From positions 124,001-188,000 of the forward strand of contig NZ_MUNU01000009.1 of the NCBI RefSeq assembly GCF_002001085.1: a stretch of 64,000 nucleotides of DNA, in the 5' to 3' direction. A program made the position numbers and the translations under genes. Positions 1 through 9,964 of the stretch are shown piece after piece. Positions within the stretch are counted from its first letter, which is position 1, and each line of letters begins with the position of its first letter. Source of the stretch: Rhodanobacter sp. B05 (lineage in GTDB: Bacteria > Pseudomonadota > Gammaproteobacteria > Xanthomonadales > Rhodanobacteraceae). The notes beneath the pieces were generated by a model, which saw only the letters and a list, made by a program, of their open reading frames with translations, did not search any database and was not told where the DNA came from.

Positions 1-17
1 ACATGTGCAGAAAACGA

Positions 18-1361
<1,344 letters not shown>

Positions 1362-1427
1362 GCTCGAGCACTTGTCGCACCGCCCCCGAGGTACAAAGAT
1401 GGACCATCGAAACGGAGGAGGTGCAAC

Positions 1428-1769
1428 ATGGTTTTCCGAGGTTCGCTGATGGCTTGCGCCGTGCTGTTTGCCGGCGGGCTCGCCGCCCAGACCGCCGCGC
1501 CGGGCCAGACGACGCAGAACGATCGCTGGGACGCGGTACCGCCTGCGGCCAGTTCATCGACGTATCGGACCGATCACTCGCTGCCGGGCAGCGGGAGCAC
1601 CGATCACAGCCCATTCCATTTCAAGCAGCCGGTCACCCGTGGCCCGGCCTATGCGCCACCGCCCGAGGCCAATGACAAGGCGGCCGTGATGGGCAAGCCG
1701 CGGCCATGGCAGAACGGACGGCCGCCGGTGGACTGCGCGGTGGATCCGAGAGATCCCGCATGCCACTGA
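1428..1769 (+). CDS. Small secreted protein of unknown function
   Basis: A 113-residue protein that I do not recognise. The first ~21 residues form a Sec signal peptide (positive start, hydrophobic core, cleavage near LAAQ), so the product is likely periplasmic. The mature part is Pro/Gly/Ser-rich without predicted membrane segments and ends in a short segment with two cysteines (DCAVDPRDPAC) that could form a disulfide. A strong ribosome binding site, GGAGGAGG, lies just upstream of the ATG. It sits between a response regulator and its kinase, in the same direction, and is probably co-transcribed with them. It could be a target or a sensory accessory of the system; nothing in the sequence proves either. 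Confidence 0.7.
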   Translation: MVFRGSLMACAVLFAGGLAAQTAAPGQTTQNDRWDAVPPAASSSTYRTDHSLPGSGSTDHSPFHFKQPVTRGPAYAPPPEANDKAAVMGKPRPWQNGRPPVDCAVDPRDPACH

Positions 1770-1800
1770 GCAGTTGGCTCGGGATGGGAGGCCGTGAAGC

Positions 1801-3222
1801 ATGTGGCTGCTGCTGAACTCGCTGCGCGCGCGACTGAGCCTGCTGCTGCTGGCGGCCGGCGTGGCTGGTGCACTGATCTACGCCGGAGTCACCGAGTGGC
1901 CGTTGCCGCAGACGCTGGCATGGCTGCATGAGCTGCTGACCGCAAAAGCCGATGCGACGATCCTGCCGGCCAAACCGGCGCCCATGCCGCATCTGGATAT
2001 CTACACCGCGCTGGCGATCGGGCTGGTGCTGCTGTTGCTTGCGGCGATCTGGCTGGCGGGTCGCGCGATGGCCCCGGTCAGCCGCCTGCTGCGTGCACTG
2101 GAAGGCGCGGTGGCCAGCTATCGCGATGGCGATTTCAGTTTCTCGATCTCGGCCAGTCGCCGCGACGAGCTGGGCGAGCTGATCCGCATGCACAACGACC
2201 TGGGCCATACCTTGCGCGAGCAGCGCCAGCACCTGGCCCAGCGCGAATTGCTGCTGGACACGGTGGTGCAGAACACACCGGTGGCGCTGGTGCTGACCGA
2301 CGCCAGCGGCCGGGTCGCCTATGCCAACATCGCCTCGCGGCACCTGTTCAACGAGGGTCGCAGCCTGATCGGGCTCGACTTCGCCGAACTGCTGGCCGGC
2401 GCGCCGGACTTGCTGCGGCAAGCCGTCGACAGCGGCGAAGACGCGCTGCTCACGGTGGAGATGGATGGCAGCGAGGAAACGTTCCACCTGTCACAGCGCG
2501 CGTTCCGGCTGCAGGGCCGGCCGCACCGGCTGCAGTCGTTCCGGCGCATGACGCGCGAGCTGTCGAGGCAGGAGGTGGCGACCTGGAAACGGGTGATCCG
2601 GGTGATCAGCCACGAGCTCAACAACTCACTGGCGCCGATCTCCTCGCTGGCGCATTCCGGTGCCGAGCTGGCGCGGCGCGGCGACGTCGAACGGCTGCCC
2701 AGCGTATTCGCCACCATCGGTGAACGCGCACGCCATCTGCACGGCTTCATCGCCGGCTACGCCAGTTTCGCCAAGCTGCCGACGCCGCAACTGGCGAACG
2801 TGGAGTGGCCGGCGTTCCTCGATGGCCTGGCGCTGCATTGCCGGTACCGGTTCACCGGATCGATGCCGAAGCGGCCGGCGCGGTTCGATGCGGCACAGAT
2901 CGAGCAGGTACTGATCAACCTGGTCAAGAACGCGCACGAGGCCGGTGGCGCGGACGATGAGGTCACCCTGTCCATCGTGGAAGCGGCCAGCGAGGTGCGC
3001 ATCGAGGTGGCCGACCGCGGCCCCGGCATGAGCGAGACGGTGCTTTCGCAGGCCTTGCTGCCGTTCTATTCGACCAAGCGTTCCGGCACCGGCCTGGGGC
3101 TGGCGCTGGCGCGGGAAATCACCGAGGCCCATGGCGGGCGCATCGCGCTGACAAACCGCGAGGGTGGCGGTCTGCGCGTGACGCTGTTCCTGCCGACGGT
3201 CATCCGCCAGGAGCGAGGTTGA
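1801..3222 (+). CDS. Membrane sensor histidine kinase with HAMP and PAS domains
   Basis: Inner-membrane kinase of 473 residues that should phosphorylate the NtrC-type regulator encoded at 18. Two membrane segments (about 10-32 and 66-88) flank a short periplasmic loop, followed by HAMP (about 90-140) and PAS (about 150-240). The H-box VISHELNNSLAP supplies the phosphorylated His. The N-box NLVKNAHEA, G1 DRGPGM and G2 GTGLGLALA form the ATP-binding domain. The H-box with NNSLAP resembles NtrY/AtoS-type kinases. The gene ends at 3222, immediately next to the convergent phoU stop at 3223, so no spacer or terminator separates them. The signal it senses is not evident. Confidence 0.9.
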   Translation: MWLLLNSLRARLSLLLLAAGVAGALIYAGVTEWPLPQTLAWLHELLTAKADATILPAKPAPMPHLDIYTALAIGLVLLLLAAIWLAGRAMAPVSRLLRALEGAVASYRDGDFSFSISASRRDELGELIRMHNDLGHTLREQRQHLAQRELLLDTVVQNTPVALVLTDASGRVAYANIASRHLFNEGRSLIGLDFAELLAGAPDLLRQAVDSGEDALLTVEMDGSEETFHLSQRAFRLQGRPHRLQSFRRMTRELSRQEVATWKRVIRVISHELNNSLAPISSLAHSGAELARRGDVERLPSVFATIGERARHLHGFIAGYASFAKLPTPQLANVEWPAFLDGLALHCRYRFTGSMPKRPARFDAAQIEQVLINLVKNAHEAGGADDEVTLSIVEAASEVRIEVADRGPGMSETVLSQALLPFYSTKRSGTGLGLALAREITEAHGGRIALTNREGGGLRVTLFLPTVIRQERG

Positions 3223-3960
3223 TCAGGGCCTGTCCGGCTTGACCGGTAGCCCTGAAAAATCCGCGCTGGCCGTTTCGTCGAGCTTCCTGCGTGGTGCCTG
3301 CAGAGGTTCTCCGGTGACCTGGAACCACACGTTTTCGGCGATGTTGGTCGCGTGGTCGCCGATGCGCTCGATGTTCTTGGCCATGAACAGCAGATGCGTG
3401 CATGGGGTGATGTTGCGCGGGTCTTCCATCATGTAGGTCAGCAGTTGCCGGAAGTAGCCGGTGTAGGCCTCGTCCAGCACGGTGTCGTTCTGCCATACCG
3501 CGTGGGCGCGTTCGGCGTCGCGATCCTGGTAGGCGGCGAGGACGTCGCGCACCCCGGTCGCGGCCAGTGTGGCCAGATGTTCGAGGCCGGCGGCCGGTCG
3601 CACCGGCGCCACCATCGACAGCGGAATCGCGCGCTTGGCCACGTTGGCGGCGTAGTCGCCGATGCGCTCGATATCGGCCGCGATGCGCAGCGCGGCAAAC
3701 ACGTTGCGCAGATCGCCCGCCATCGGCGCGCGCAAGGCCAGCAGGCGCACGACATCGTGGCTGACATCCTGCTCCATCCGGTCGATCGTGTCGTCGTTGT
3801 CGACCACGCGCTGGGCGGCGCGTTCGTCGCGGCGCTCGACCACGTCGATCGCCGCCTCCAGCTGCTTCACCGACAACTCGCCCATGCGCACGATTTCGCC
3901 GGTCAGCCGGGTCAGTTCGGTATCGTAACTCTTGATGATGTGGTCTTTGTCGGTGGTCAT
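3223..3960 (-). CDS. phoU: Phosphate signalling protein PhoU
   Basis: Cytoplasmic negative modulator that links the Pst transporter to PhoR so that the Pho regulon is off when phosphate is plentiful. The 245-residue protein has two tandem three-helix PhoU repeats; metal-binding acidic clusters are visible (NDDTIDRMEQD and DRDAERAH). I start it at the ATG ending at 3960 (MTTDKDHIIKSYDTELTRL), because upstream residues do not belong to the family. It is the last gene of pstSCAB-phoU on the minus strand, 60 nt after pstB. That gap contains a perfect palindrome (3981-4010). Confidence 0.95.
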   Translation of the reverse strand: MTTDKDHIIKSYDTELTRLTGEIVRMGELSVKQLEAAIDVVERRDERAAQRVVDNDDTIDRMEQDVSHDVVRLLALRAPMAGDLRNVFAALRIAADIERIGDYAANVAKRAIPLSMVAPVRPAAGLEHLATLAATGVRDVLAAYQDRDAERAHAVWQNDTVLDEAYTGYFRQLLTYMMEDPRNITPCTHLLFMAKNIERIGDHATNIAENVWFQVTGEPLQAPRRKLDETASADFSGLPVKPDRP

Positions 3961-3980
3961 GCGATGCCTCTGTTCTGTTT

Positions 3981-4010
3981 CCCTCTCCCTGCGGTCGCCG
4001 CGGGAGAGGG
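3981..4010. repeat. Palindrome CCCTCTCCC/GGGAGAGGG between pstB and phoU
   Basis: Nine-base perfect arms (3981-3989 and 4002-4010) with a 12-nt spacer. The same arms occur in the element inside valS (25152-25172), and a relative lies before mazG. It could form an mRNA hairpin between pstB and phoU. I read it as a dispersed palindromic repeat rather than a terminator, because no U-run follows on the minus strand. Confidence 0.7.
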
Positions 4011-4020
4011 GAGTCATTGA

Positions 4021-4830
4021 TTAGCCGAAGCGACCGGTGATGTAGTCCTCGGTCTGCTTCTTGTCCGGTTTGGTGAAGATCTTTTCGGTCTGGGCGAACT
4101 CGATCAGTTCGCCCAGATACATGAAGGCAGTGAGGTCGGAGACGCGCGCGGCCTGCTGCATGTTGTGGGTGACGATGACGATGGTGAACTGGCTTTTCAG
4201 TTCTTCCACCAGTTGCTCGATGCGGCCGGTGGCGATCGGGTCGAGCGCCGAGGTGGGCTCGTCCAGCAGCAATACTTCCGGCTTCAGCGCGATCGCGCGG
4301 GCGATGCACAGACGCTGCTGCTGGCCGCCGGAGAGGCCGAGCGCATTCTGCTTCAGCTTGTCCTTCACCTCGTTCCACAGCGCGGAACTGCGCAGCGCCT
4401 GCTCGACGCGGTTCTCCATCTCCGCCTTCGGCAGTTTCTCGTGGTGGCGGATGCCGTAGGCGACGTTCTCGAAAATGGTCATCGGGAACGGCACCGGCTT
4501 CTGGAACACCATGCCGATCTTGCTGCGCAGGCGGTTCATCGAATAGCTGGGGTCGAGGATATTCTCGCCGTCCAGCTCGATCGAACCTTTCGCCTCCAGC
4601 TTCGGATAGATCGCGTAGATCCGGTTGAAGATGCGCAGCAGGGTCGACTTGCCGCAGCCGGACGGACCGATGATCGCGGTGACCTGCATCGAAGGGATGT
4701 CCATGTCGATGCCTTTCAGCGCATGGAAACCGTTGTAGTAGAAGTGCAGGTCGCGCACGGCGAGCTTGGGAGGCACCGCCGCTGCGGCCGCCACCGGCGT
4801 CGGGTTGGTGGCGATTGCGGAATCAGTCAT
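4021..4830 (-). CDS. pstB: Phosphate ABC transporter ATP-binding protein PstB
   Basis: ATPase that powers high-affinity phosphate import through PstC-PstA. The 269-residue protein has Walker [10 protein letters not shown], the Q-loop [10 protein letters not shown], signature LSGGQQQR and Walker [13 protein letters not shown], followed by the switch His in IVTHNMQQA. The pattern [14 protein letters not shown] is diagnostic for PstB. Its start overlaps the end of pstA by 8 nt, which suggests translational coupling. Confidence 0.97.
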   Translation of the reverse strand: MTDSAIATNPTPVAAAAAVPPKLAVRDLHFYYNGFHALKGIDMDIPSMQVTAIIGPSGCGKSTLLRIFNRIYAIYPKLEAKGSIELDGENILDPSYSMNRLRSKIGMVFQKPVPFPMTIFENVAYGIRHHEKLPKAEMENRVEQALRSSALWNEVKDKLKQNALGLSGGQQQRLCIARAIALKPEVLLLDEPTSALDPIATGRIEQLVEELKSQFTIVIVTHNMQQAARVSDLTAFMYLGELIEFAQTEKIFTKPDKKQTEDYITGRFG

Positions 4831-5689
4831 GGGACACCTTGGTGCGAGAAAGGATCAGGCGCGAGCCGAGGCTGAGCAGCAGCACGAACATGGTGATCAC
4901 GAACGCGCCGGCCCAGGCCAGCGCATGCATCGCGTCGCCCGGATCGTTGGCGTACTGGTAGATGATCTGCGGCAGGCTGGACATCTTCTCGATCGGGTTG
5001 ATCGCCATATAGTTGTTGCCGAAGGCGGTGAACAACAGCGGTGCCGTCTCGCCGCTGATCCGCGCCAGCGCCAGCAGCACGCCGGTGATGATGCCCGAAC
5101 GCGCCGCGCGGATCAGGATCTGCAGGGTCAGCTTCCACTGCGGCACGCCCAGTGACAGCGCCGCTTCGCGCAGGGTGGACGGCACCAGCCGCAGCATCTC
5201 GTCGGTGGTGCGCACGATCACCGGCAGCGCGATCAGGGCCAGCGCCACGCCGCCGGCGAAACCGGAGAACGTGGTCGAGCCATGGGTGAGGGCGGTGCTC
5301 GGCAGCACGATGATGGTGTAGACGAACAGGCCCATCACGATCGACGGTGCCGACAGCAGGATGTCGTTGAGGAAGCGGATCGATTCGCCCAGCTTGGTAC
5401 GGTTCGCGTATTCCGCCAGCCAGGTGCCGGCGAGCACGCCGATCGGGGTGGCGATCGCGATGCCGATGAAGTTGATCACCAGGCTGCCGACCATCGCGTT
5501 GGCGAGGCCGCCGTCCTCGCCATAGGCGGTGATTTTCGTGAACAGTTTCAGATCCAGCGCGCTGATGCCCTGGCGCAGGGTTTCCCACAGGATCCAGGCC
5601 AGGAACGCCAGGCCGACCAGGGTGGCCAGCATGCTCAGCGTCATCGCCAGTGCGTTGGTGATACGGCGGCGCAAGTACAAGGTATTCAT
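4823..5689 (-). CDS. pstA: Phosphate ABC transporter permease PstA
   Basis: Inner-membrane permease of 288 residues with about six transmembrane helices. It forms the phosphate channel with PstC. The binding-protein-dependent transport signature is visible near residues 185-225 ([12 protein letters not shown], then [11 protein letters not shown]). The start at 5689 ([17 protein letters not shown]) gives the usual cytoplasmic basic tail before the first helix. It lies 142 nt downstream of pstC; that gap holds a pair of inverted REP sequences, which is unusual inside this normally compact operon. Confidence 0.95.
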   Translation of the reverse strand: MNTLYLRRRITNALAMTLSMLATLVGLAFLAWILWETLRQGISALDLKLFTKITAYGEDGGLANAMVGSLVINFIGIAIATPIGVLAGTWLAEYANRTKLGESIRFLNDILLSAPSIVMGLFVYTIIVLPSTALTHGSTTFSGFAGGVALALIALPVIVRTTDEMLRLVPSTLREAALSLGVPQWKLTLQILIRAARSGIITGVLLALARISGETAPLLFTAFGNNYMAINPIEKMSSLPQIIYQYANDPGDAMHALAWAGAFVITMFVLLLSLGSRLILSRTKVSHD

Positions 5690-5709
5690 GCGCTGGCCCC
5701 AGGCAACCC

Positions 5710-5801
5710 GTAGGAGCCCGCTTGCGGGCGATGCTTTTGTGCCGGGATTCGGAATTCGGGATTTGGGATTCGCAAAAGCATCGCCCGCGAGCGGGCTCCT
5801 G
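5710..5801. repeat. Inverted pair of REP sequences (REPIN-like) between pstC and pstA
   Basis: The left unit begins with GTAG and reads GTAGGAGCCCGCTTGCGGGC (5710-5729), continuing GATGCTTTT to 5738. Its near-perfect reverse complement is at 5773-5801. Each unit is itself an imperfect palindrome. The 34-nt centre contains tandem GGATTCGG-like repeats. A GTAG head and a head-to-head doublet are hallmarks of REPINs mobilised by RAYT transposases, common in Pseudomonas and Xanthomonads. No RAYT gene is in the window. Confidence 0.8.
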
Positions 5802-5831
5802 CAGCAACGGCGAGGGTGATGATGCGATTCA

Positions 5832-6839
5832 TCAGCGGCCTTCCTTGCTGGCCAGCCGGCGTAACATCAGTCGCGCGATCAGCAGCACGATGAAGGTGAC
5901 CACGAACAGCAGGAACGCCAGCGCCATCAGCGAGGACTTCTGCAGGCCGGAGGCTTCGCTGAACTGGTTGGCGATGGTCGAGGCGATCGAGGTACCGGGA
6001 TCGAGCAGCGACGCGGACAGCTGCATCGCGTTGCCCAGCACGAAGGTTACTGCCATCGTCTCGCCCAGCGCGCGGCCGAGGCCGAGGAAGATGCCGCCGA
6101 TCACCGCCGAGCGGGTGTACGGCAGCACGATGTCCCACGACACCTCCCAGGTGCTGGAGCCCAGCGCATAGGCCGATTCCTTCAAGCGCGTCGGCACGGT
6201 CTGGAACACCTCGCGCATCACCGAGGAAATGAACGGGATGACCATGATCGCCAGCACGATGCCGGCGACCAGGATGCTGGCGCCGAACGGATAGTCGCTG
6301 CCGAACAGCTTGCCCACGAATGGCACGTGTTCGGCCACCCACGACAGCTTGCCGTCGTCGGGCTTGTTGCCAAGGTTGTTGGTCAGCCACGGCTTGATGT
6401 GGTTGGCGAAGAACGGGGCGAAGACGAACAGGCCCCACATGCCGTAGATGATCGAGGGGATGCCGGCGAGCAATTCGATCGCCGAGGCGACCGGCGTGCG
6501 CAGCCAGGTCGGTGCCACCTCGGAAAGGTAGAGTGCGATGCCGAAGCTGATCGGTACCGCGATCAGCAGCGCGATGAACGAAGTGACGATGGTGCCGTAG
6601 ACCGGTACCAGTGCGCCGTAGACATCGTTGCCCGGGTCCCATGACGAACTGACCAGGAAGTGCCAGCCGAACGTGGCGAATGCGTCGCGACCGCCCCACA
6701 GCGTGGCGCCGGCGGCACCGAGCAGGGCCGCCAGCACGATCAGCGCGCAGCCCTTCAACAGCCAGCGGAACAGCCGCTCGTGACGGACGTCGCGGCGGCT
6801 GCGCTGTTCGAGGATGTCGGTGGGGGTGGCAACGGGCAT
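5832..6839 (-). CDS. pstC: Phosphate ABC transporter permease PstC
   Basis: Inner-membrane permease of 335 residues, partner of PstA. A basic cytoplasmic N-terminus precedes the first helix (GCALIVLAALLGAAGATLW). The family loop with EVAPTWLRTP, ELLAGIPSIIYGMWG and the signature region ALGSSTWEVSWDIVLP followed by GLGRALGETMAV are present. It contains a longer loop around residues 140-180 (NNLGNKPDDGKLSWVAEH), as in many gammaproteobacterial PstC proteins. It is second in the pst operon, separated from pstS by 149 nt that hold a long inverted repeat. Confidence 0.95.
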   Translation of the reverse strand: MPVATPTDILEQRSRRDVRHERLFRWLLKGCALIVLAALLGAAGATLWGGRDAFATFGWHFLVSSSWDPGNDVYGALVPVYGTIVTSFIALLIAVPISFGIALYLSEVAPTWLRTPVASAIELLAGIPSIIYGMWGLFVFAPFFANHIKPWLTNNLGNKPDDGKLSWVAEHVPFVGKLFGSDYPFGASILVAGIVLAIMVIPFISSVMREVFQTVPTRLKESAYALGSSTWEVSWDIVLPYTRSAVIGGIFLGLGRALGETMAVTFVLGNAMQLSASLLDPGTSIASTIANQFSEASGLQKSSLMALAFLLFVVTFIVLLIARLMLRRLASKEGR

Positions 6840-6875
6840 GAGAACTCTATGGTTCGGTTTGCGAAATTTTCATTG

Positions 6876-6960
6876 ACCGTTCGCCCTGAGCGTAGCGCAG
6901 CGAAGTCGAAGGGCTGCCCTTCGACTTCAACCCTGCGGGTCTACGCTCAGGGCGAACGGT
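6876..6960. repeat. Nested inverted repeat between pstS and pstC
   Basis: Outer 20-bp arms are perfect (6876-6895 against 6941-6960, beginning ACCGTTCGCCCTGAGC). A second perfect 13-bp pair sits inside (6902-6914 against 6916-6928). The motif TTCGCCCTGAGCGTAG ... GAAGTCGAAGGGC is a dispersed intergenic repeat familiar from many proteobacterial genomes. In the pst mRNA it would fold into a strong hairpin 3' of pstS, which could protect pstS mRNA and favour high PstS output over the membrane subunits. Confidence 0.8.
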
Positions 6961-6988
6961 GGGGAGATCCCACCGTTCGGTTAAACGA

Positions 6989-8023
6989 TCAGTGCTTGAA
7001 CTCGGATGCCCAGTACGCCTCGATCCTGCTGACCAGTGCATTCGGCAGCGGCACGTAGTCCAGCTCGCTGGCGGACTGCTGGCCATGTTCCAGCGCGAAC
7101 TTGAAGAAGTCGAAGGCGACCTTGCTGTTGTTGGCGTTCTTCGGCGTCTTGTACATGATCATCCAGGTGGTGGCGGTGATCGGCCACGCCTGCGCGCCCG
7201 GTGCATTGGTCATGATCAGGTTGAAGTCCTTGGCGCTGGCCCAGTCGGCGGTGGCAGCGGCCGCGGCGAAGGCATCGGCGCTGGGCTTCATGAAGTTGCC
7301 GCTGGCGTTCTTCAGGTCGACCCAGGCGAGCTTGTTCTTCACCGCGTAGGCGTATTCGACGTAGCCGATCGAGCCCTTGATCTGGCGAACGTACTGCGAC
7401 ACGCCTTCGTTGCCCTTGCCGCCCACGCCGGTCGGCCATTCCACGGCGGTGCCGAACTTGACCTGGCTGGCCCAGGTCGGGTTGACCTTGGACAGGTAAT
7501 TGGTGAAGTTGAACGAGGTGCCCGAACCGTCCGAACGATGCACCACGGTGATCTTGCCGGCGGGCAGGCTCAGGCCGGCGTTCAGTGCGGCGATCTTCGG
7601 GTCGTTCCAGTTGCTGATCTTGCCCAGGAAGATGTCGGCCAGGGTGGTGCCGTCCAGCTTGATCTGGTCGGCCCGCACACCGGCAATGTTGACCACCGGC
7701 ACGATGCCGCCGACCACGATCGGAAACTGGCCCAGACCGAATTTCTGCAGGTCCTCGGCCTTCATCGGCGCGTCGGAGGCGCCGAAGTCGATCGTGCCTT
7801 CCTTGATCTGCGCGATGCCGGCGCCGGAACCGACCGACTGGTAGTTGAGGTGGTTGCCGGTCTTCTCGGCGTAGGCGGCCGACCACTTGGACATGACCGG
7901 ATAGACGAAGCTGGAACCGGCGCCGGTGATGTCGGTGGCTTGCGCGGACACGCCGAATGTCGAGGCCACGACGAGCGCGGCGACGGCGACAAATCGAATC
8001 GGGTTTTTGTTGAGGGTCAACAC
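6989..8023 (-). CDS. pstS: Periplasmic phosphate-binding protein PstS
   Basis: Captures phosphate in the periplasm for PstCAB. I start it at GTG 8021-8023. This codon has an AAGGAG ribosome binding site 6 nt upstream and yields an ideal signal peptide (LTLNKNPIRFVAVAALVVAS, cleaved near VSAQA). An ATG at 8062 would add 13 non-signal-like residues. The mature protein starts with the ligand loop ITGAGSSFVYPVMSKW and has the other phosphate-binding loops (SVGSGAGI, FGASDAPM, HRSDGSGTSFNF). A candidate PhoB promoter lies at 8083-8116. Confidence 0.95.
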   Translation of the reverse strand: MLTLNKNPIRFVAVAALVVASTFGVSAQATDITGAGSSFVYPVMSKWSAAYAEKTGNHLNYQSVGSGAGIAQIKEGTIDFGASDAPMKAEDLQKFGLGQFPIVVGGIVPVVNIAGVRADQIKLDGTTLADIFLGKISNWNDPKIAALNAGLSLPAGKITVVHRSDGSGTSFNFTNYLSKVNPTWASQVKFGTAVEWPTGVGGKGNEGVSQYVRQIKGSIGYVEYAYAVKNKLAWVDLKNASGNFMKPSADAFAAAAATADWASAKDFNLIMTNAPGAQAWPITATTWMIMYKTPKNANNSKVAFDFFKFALEHGQQSASELDYVPLPNALVSRIEAYWASEFKH

Positions 8024-8082
8024 GGTAGCTCCTTGGGGGGAAGTCGGATGCGACCACGCCATTTCAGGTCCTTCGTGTTGCT

Positions 8083-8116
8083 ATTGGATGAAATGAATGT
8101 TTCAGACAGATGACAG
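8083..8116 (-). promoter_or_regulatory. Candidate PhoB-dependent promoter of pstS
   Basis: Reading the minus strand, 8116-8099 is CTGTCAT-CTGT-CTGAAAC, two 7-mer half sites 11 bp apart. The first is a perfect match to the Pho-box half CTGTCAT and the second matches CTGTCAC at five of seven. Ten bases later comes TCCAAT (8088-8083) as a -10. The same 10-bp spacing, as in E. coli phoA, recurs at four other sites in this window. The leader to the GTG start is about 55 nt. Confidence 0.7.
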
Positions 8117-8184
8117 TCCACGCGAATTGTCATCTGCCGCTGACGGAGCGCCCGCCGCACCCGCAGTTCTGGCCGCGTCGAGGC

Positions 8185-8410
8185 CCCTGTGTGCCTGTTC
8201 GAACAGCTCCAGGAAGCCAGCGGTTGACCACGCCGCAGAACAGCTTGGCGGTGCGTCTGGCATCGTACAGCGCCGAAGGTACCTCGTGGCTGTCGAAGGT
8301 GCGGCCGGCAGCACAGCTGCGATTTTCTGCGGGGCATCGCATTCAGCATCGGAACAACCGCTGATCACGTCCACCATGACGGTCCGAAAATCGCGGAAAC
8401 CTCTGGCCAT
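8185..8410 (-). pseudogene. rnt: Remnant of ribonuclease T (internal deletion and frameshift)
   Basis: Two pieces of RNase T can be read on the minus strand in different frames. From the ATG at 8410, MARGFRDFRTVMVDVISG ... QKIAAV resembles the family start (FRDF-PVVVDVETGGF ... LLEIAAV), but the catalytic DxE is ruined (DVI). Near 8307 the frame changes and FDSHEVPSALYDARRTAKLF-CGVVNRW follows, matching the family end ([20 protein letters not shown] in E. coli). The catalytic His is Pro here. About 110 middle codons are missing. It lies in the pstS-porin intergenic region and is surely non-functional as RNase T; an intact copy elsewhere is expected. Confidence 0.75.
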
Positions 8411-8498
8411 GCGAGGCGCAGCAGCTGCTGCCGATGGTCTCCGTCCGCGACGCAGGTTCAGTCACCCATGTCGGCGCATCGAGTGCCTTCGTTGCGCG

Positions 8499-8532
8499 CT
8501 GTCTCGAATTTGTCACGAAAGATGCATCCAGT
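8499..8532 (+). promoter_or_regulatory. Candidate PhoB-dependent promoter of the porin gene
   Basis: 8499-8516 reads CTGTCTC-GAAT-TTGTCAC, a two-half Pho box. Ten bases later TCCAGT (8527-8532) can serve as -10, nearly identical to the TCCAAT of pstS and ppk. The predicted leader to the ATG at 8630 is about 90 nt. It places the porin under the same control as pstS, transcribed divergently from it. Confidence 0.7.
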
Positions 8533-8629
8533 CGTAAAAAAGCCTCGGCAGACTTGTTAACGAATCGCTAGCCGGCCGTCGGATCGAGGGGCAGTCGATA
8601 TGTATCCAACCCAACTTGCGGAGAATTAC

Positions 8630-9877
8630 ATGCGTTTCAAATTGATTGCGTTGGCGATCGTCGCCGGCCTCGGCGTTACCAGTTTCACGGCCGCCGCTGC
8701 GCCGGCACAGCAAGTCGTCAGCAGCAGCGAAGTCGAGTTGCTGAAGGCGCAGCTGGCTGCGCTGCAGGCCAAGGTGGATGCACTGGAGCAGCGCACCGAT
8801 GCCCAGTCCGACATCAACGTCAGCACCGGCCAGGCGGTGGAGAAAGCCACCAATGTGACGGCGGCCAGCGACAAGAAGCTCGCGGCACTGGAGAAGGCGA
8901 TCAACAACACCACGCTGTCCGGCAAGATGTATTTCGACTTCACCGGCATCGACCAGAAGAACAGCGACACGGGCAAGACCAGCGCATCCGGCCTCGGTCT
9001 GGACGTGAAGCGCTTCTACCTCGGCGTCGACCACAAGTTCAACGACGTGTGGTCGGCCAACCTCACCACCGACTTCAACTACGTCAGCAACGACGGTGAA
9101 ACCAACCTGTTCGTCAAGAAGGCCTACCTGCAGGCGAAGTTCGACCAGGCGGCCGTGTTCCGCGTCGGTTCGGCCGACATGCCGTGGATCCCGTTCGCCG
9201 AGAAGTACTACGGCTTCCGCTATGTCGAGCCGACCCTGACCGATCGCCTGAAGTACGGCAACTCGGCCGACTGGGGCCTGCACCTGGGTGGCGACATCGG
9301 TGCCAGCAAGTCGTTCAACTACGCGGTGTCGGTGGTCAACGGCAATGGCTACAAGAACCCGGGTCGCAGCAAGGGTGTGGATTTCGAGGGCCGTATCGGC
9401 TTCGTGCCATTCGAGAACATGATCGTGGCGATCGGCGGCTACAGCGGCCATCGCGGTCAGGAGACCGAAACCACCAGCGCACCGAACACCGCACAGCGCG
9501 GCAACCTGATGGTGGCCTACGCCAGCGATGCGTTCCGCCTCGGTGCCGAGTACTTCACCGCCAAGGACTGGAACAACGTGCTGACCCCGTTCAGCGACAA
9601 GTCGGACGGTTATTCGGTGTGGGGCAGCGTGGCGATCGCCGACGGCGTGAGTCTGTTTGCCCGCTACGACAACGCCAAGCTCAGCAAGACCCTGGACAGC
9701 GCCAACAAGGATGTCTACTACAACGCCGGTGTCGAGTACCAGGTGACCAAGGGCTTCAAGCTGGCCGGTGTGTGGAAGCACGAGAAGGCCGACAAGTCGG
9801 TCGGCACCCCGGTGCCGCCGCACGTGCAGAACGTGAAGACCAACGAGATCGGCGTGTTCGGCGAAGTGGCGTTCTGA
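8630..9877 (+). CDS. Phosphate-selective outer-membrane porin (OprP/OprO family)
   Basis: Outer-membrane channel for phosphate or polyphosphate entry. I start at ATG 8630, preceded by GGAGA at a good distance, which gives a clean signal peptide (MRFKLIALAIVAGLGVTSF ... AAAA). A short coiled coil follows (VELLKAQLAALQAKVDALEQ), typical of OprP-type trimeric porins, then a beta-barrel of alternating strands ending in the aromatic terminus GVFGEVAF. The length of 415 residues fits the family. It is divergent from pstS and carries its own Pho box. A strong terminator follows at 9965. Confidence 0.9.
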   Translation: MRFKLIALAIVAGLGVTSFTAAAAPAQQVVSSSEVELLKAQLAALQAKVDALEQRTDAQSDINVSTGQAVEKATNVTAASDKKLAALEKAINNTTLSGKMYFDFTGIDQKNSDTGKTSASGLGLDVKRFYLGVDHKFNDVWSANLTTDFNYVSNDGETNLFVKKAYLQAKFDQAAVFRVGSADMPWIPFAEKYYGFRYVEPTLTDRLKYGNSADWGLHLGGDIGASKSFNYAVSVVNGNGYKNPGRSKGVDFEGRIGFVPFENMIVAIGGYSGHRGQETETTSAPNTAQRGNLMVAYASDAFRLGAEYFTAKDWNNVLTPFSDKSDGYSVWGSVAIADGVSLFARYDNAKLSKTLDSANKDVYYNAGVEYQVTKGFKLAGVWKHEKADKSVGTPVPPHVQNVKTNEIGVFGEVAF

Positions 9878-9964
9878 AACTGTCACACAGCCGCGGCATA
9901 CTGCGGTCATCCGGATAACGGTTGGCAACGTTTATCGCAACGGAGTTTCACCCACGGAAGGAAA

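Noticed and set aside
9886-9903. CTGTCAC after the porin stop as another Pho box
   Set aside because: There is only one half site; the segment 11 bp later (CCGCGGC) does not match and no gene follows on that strand.
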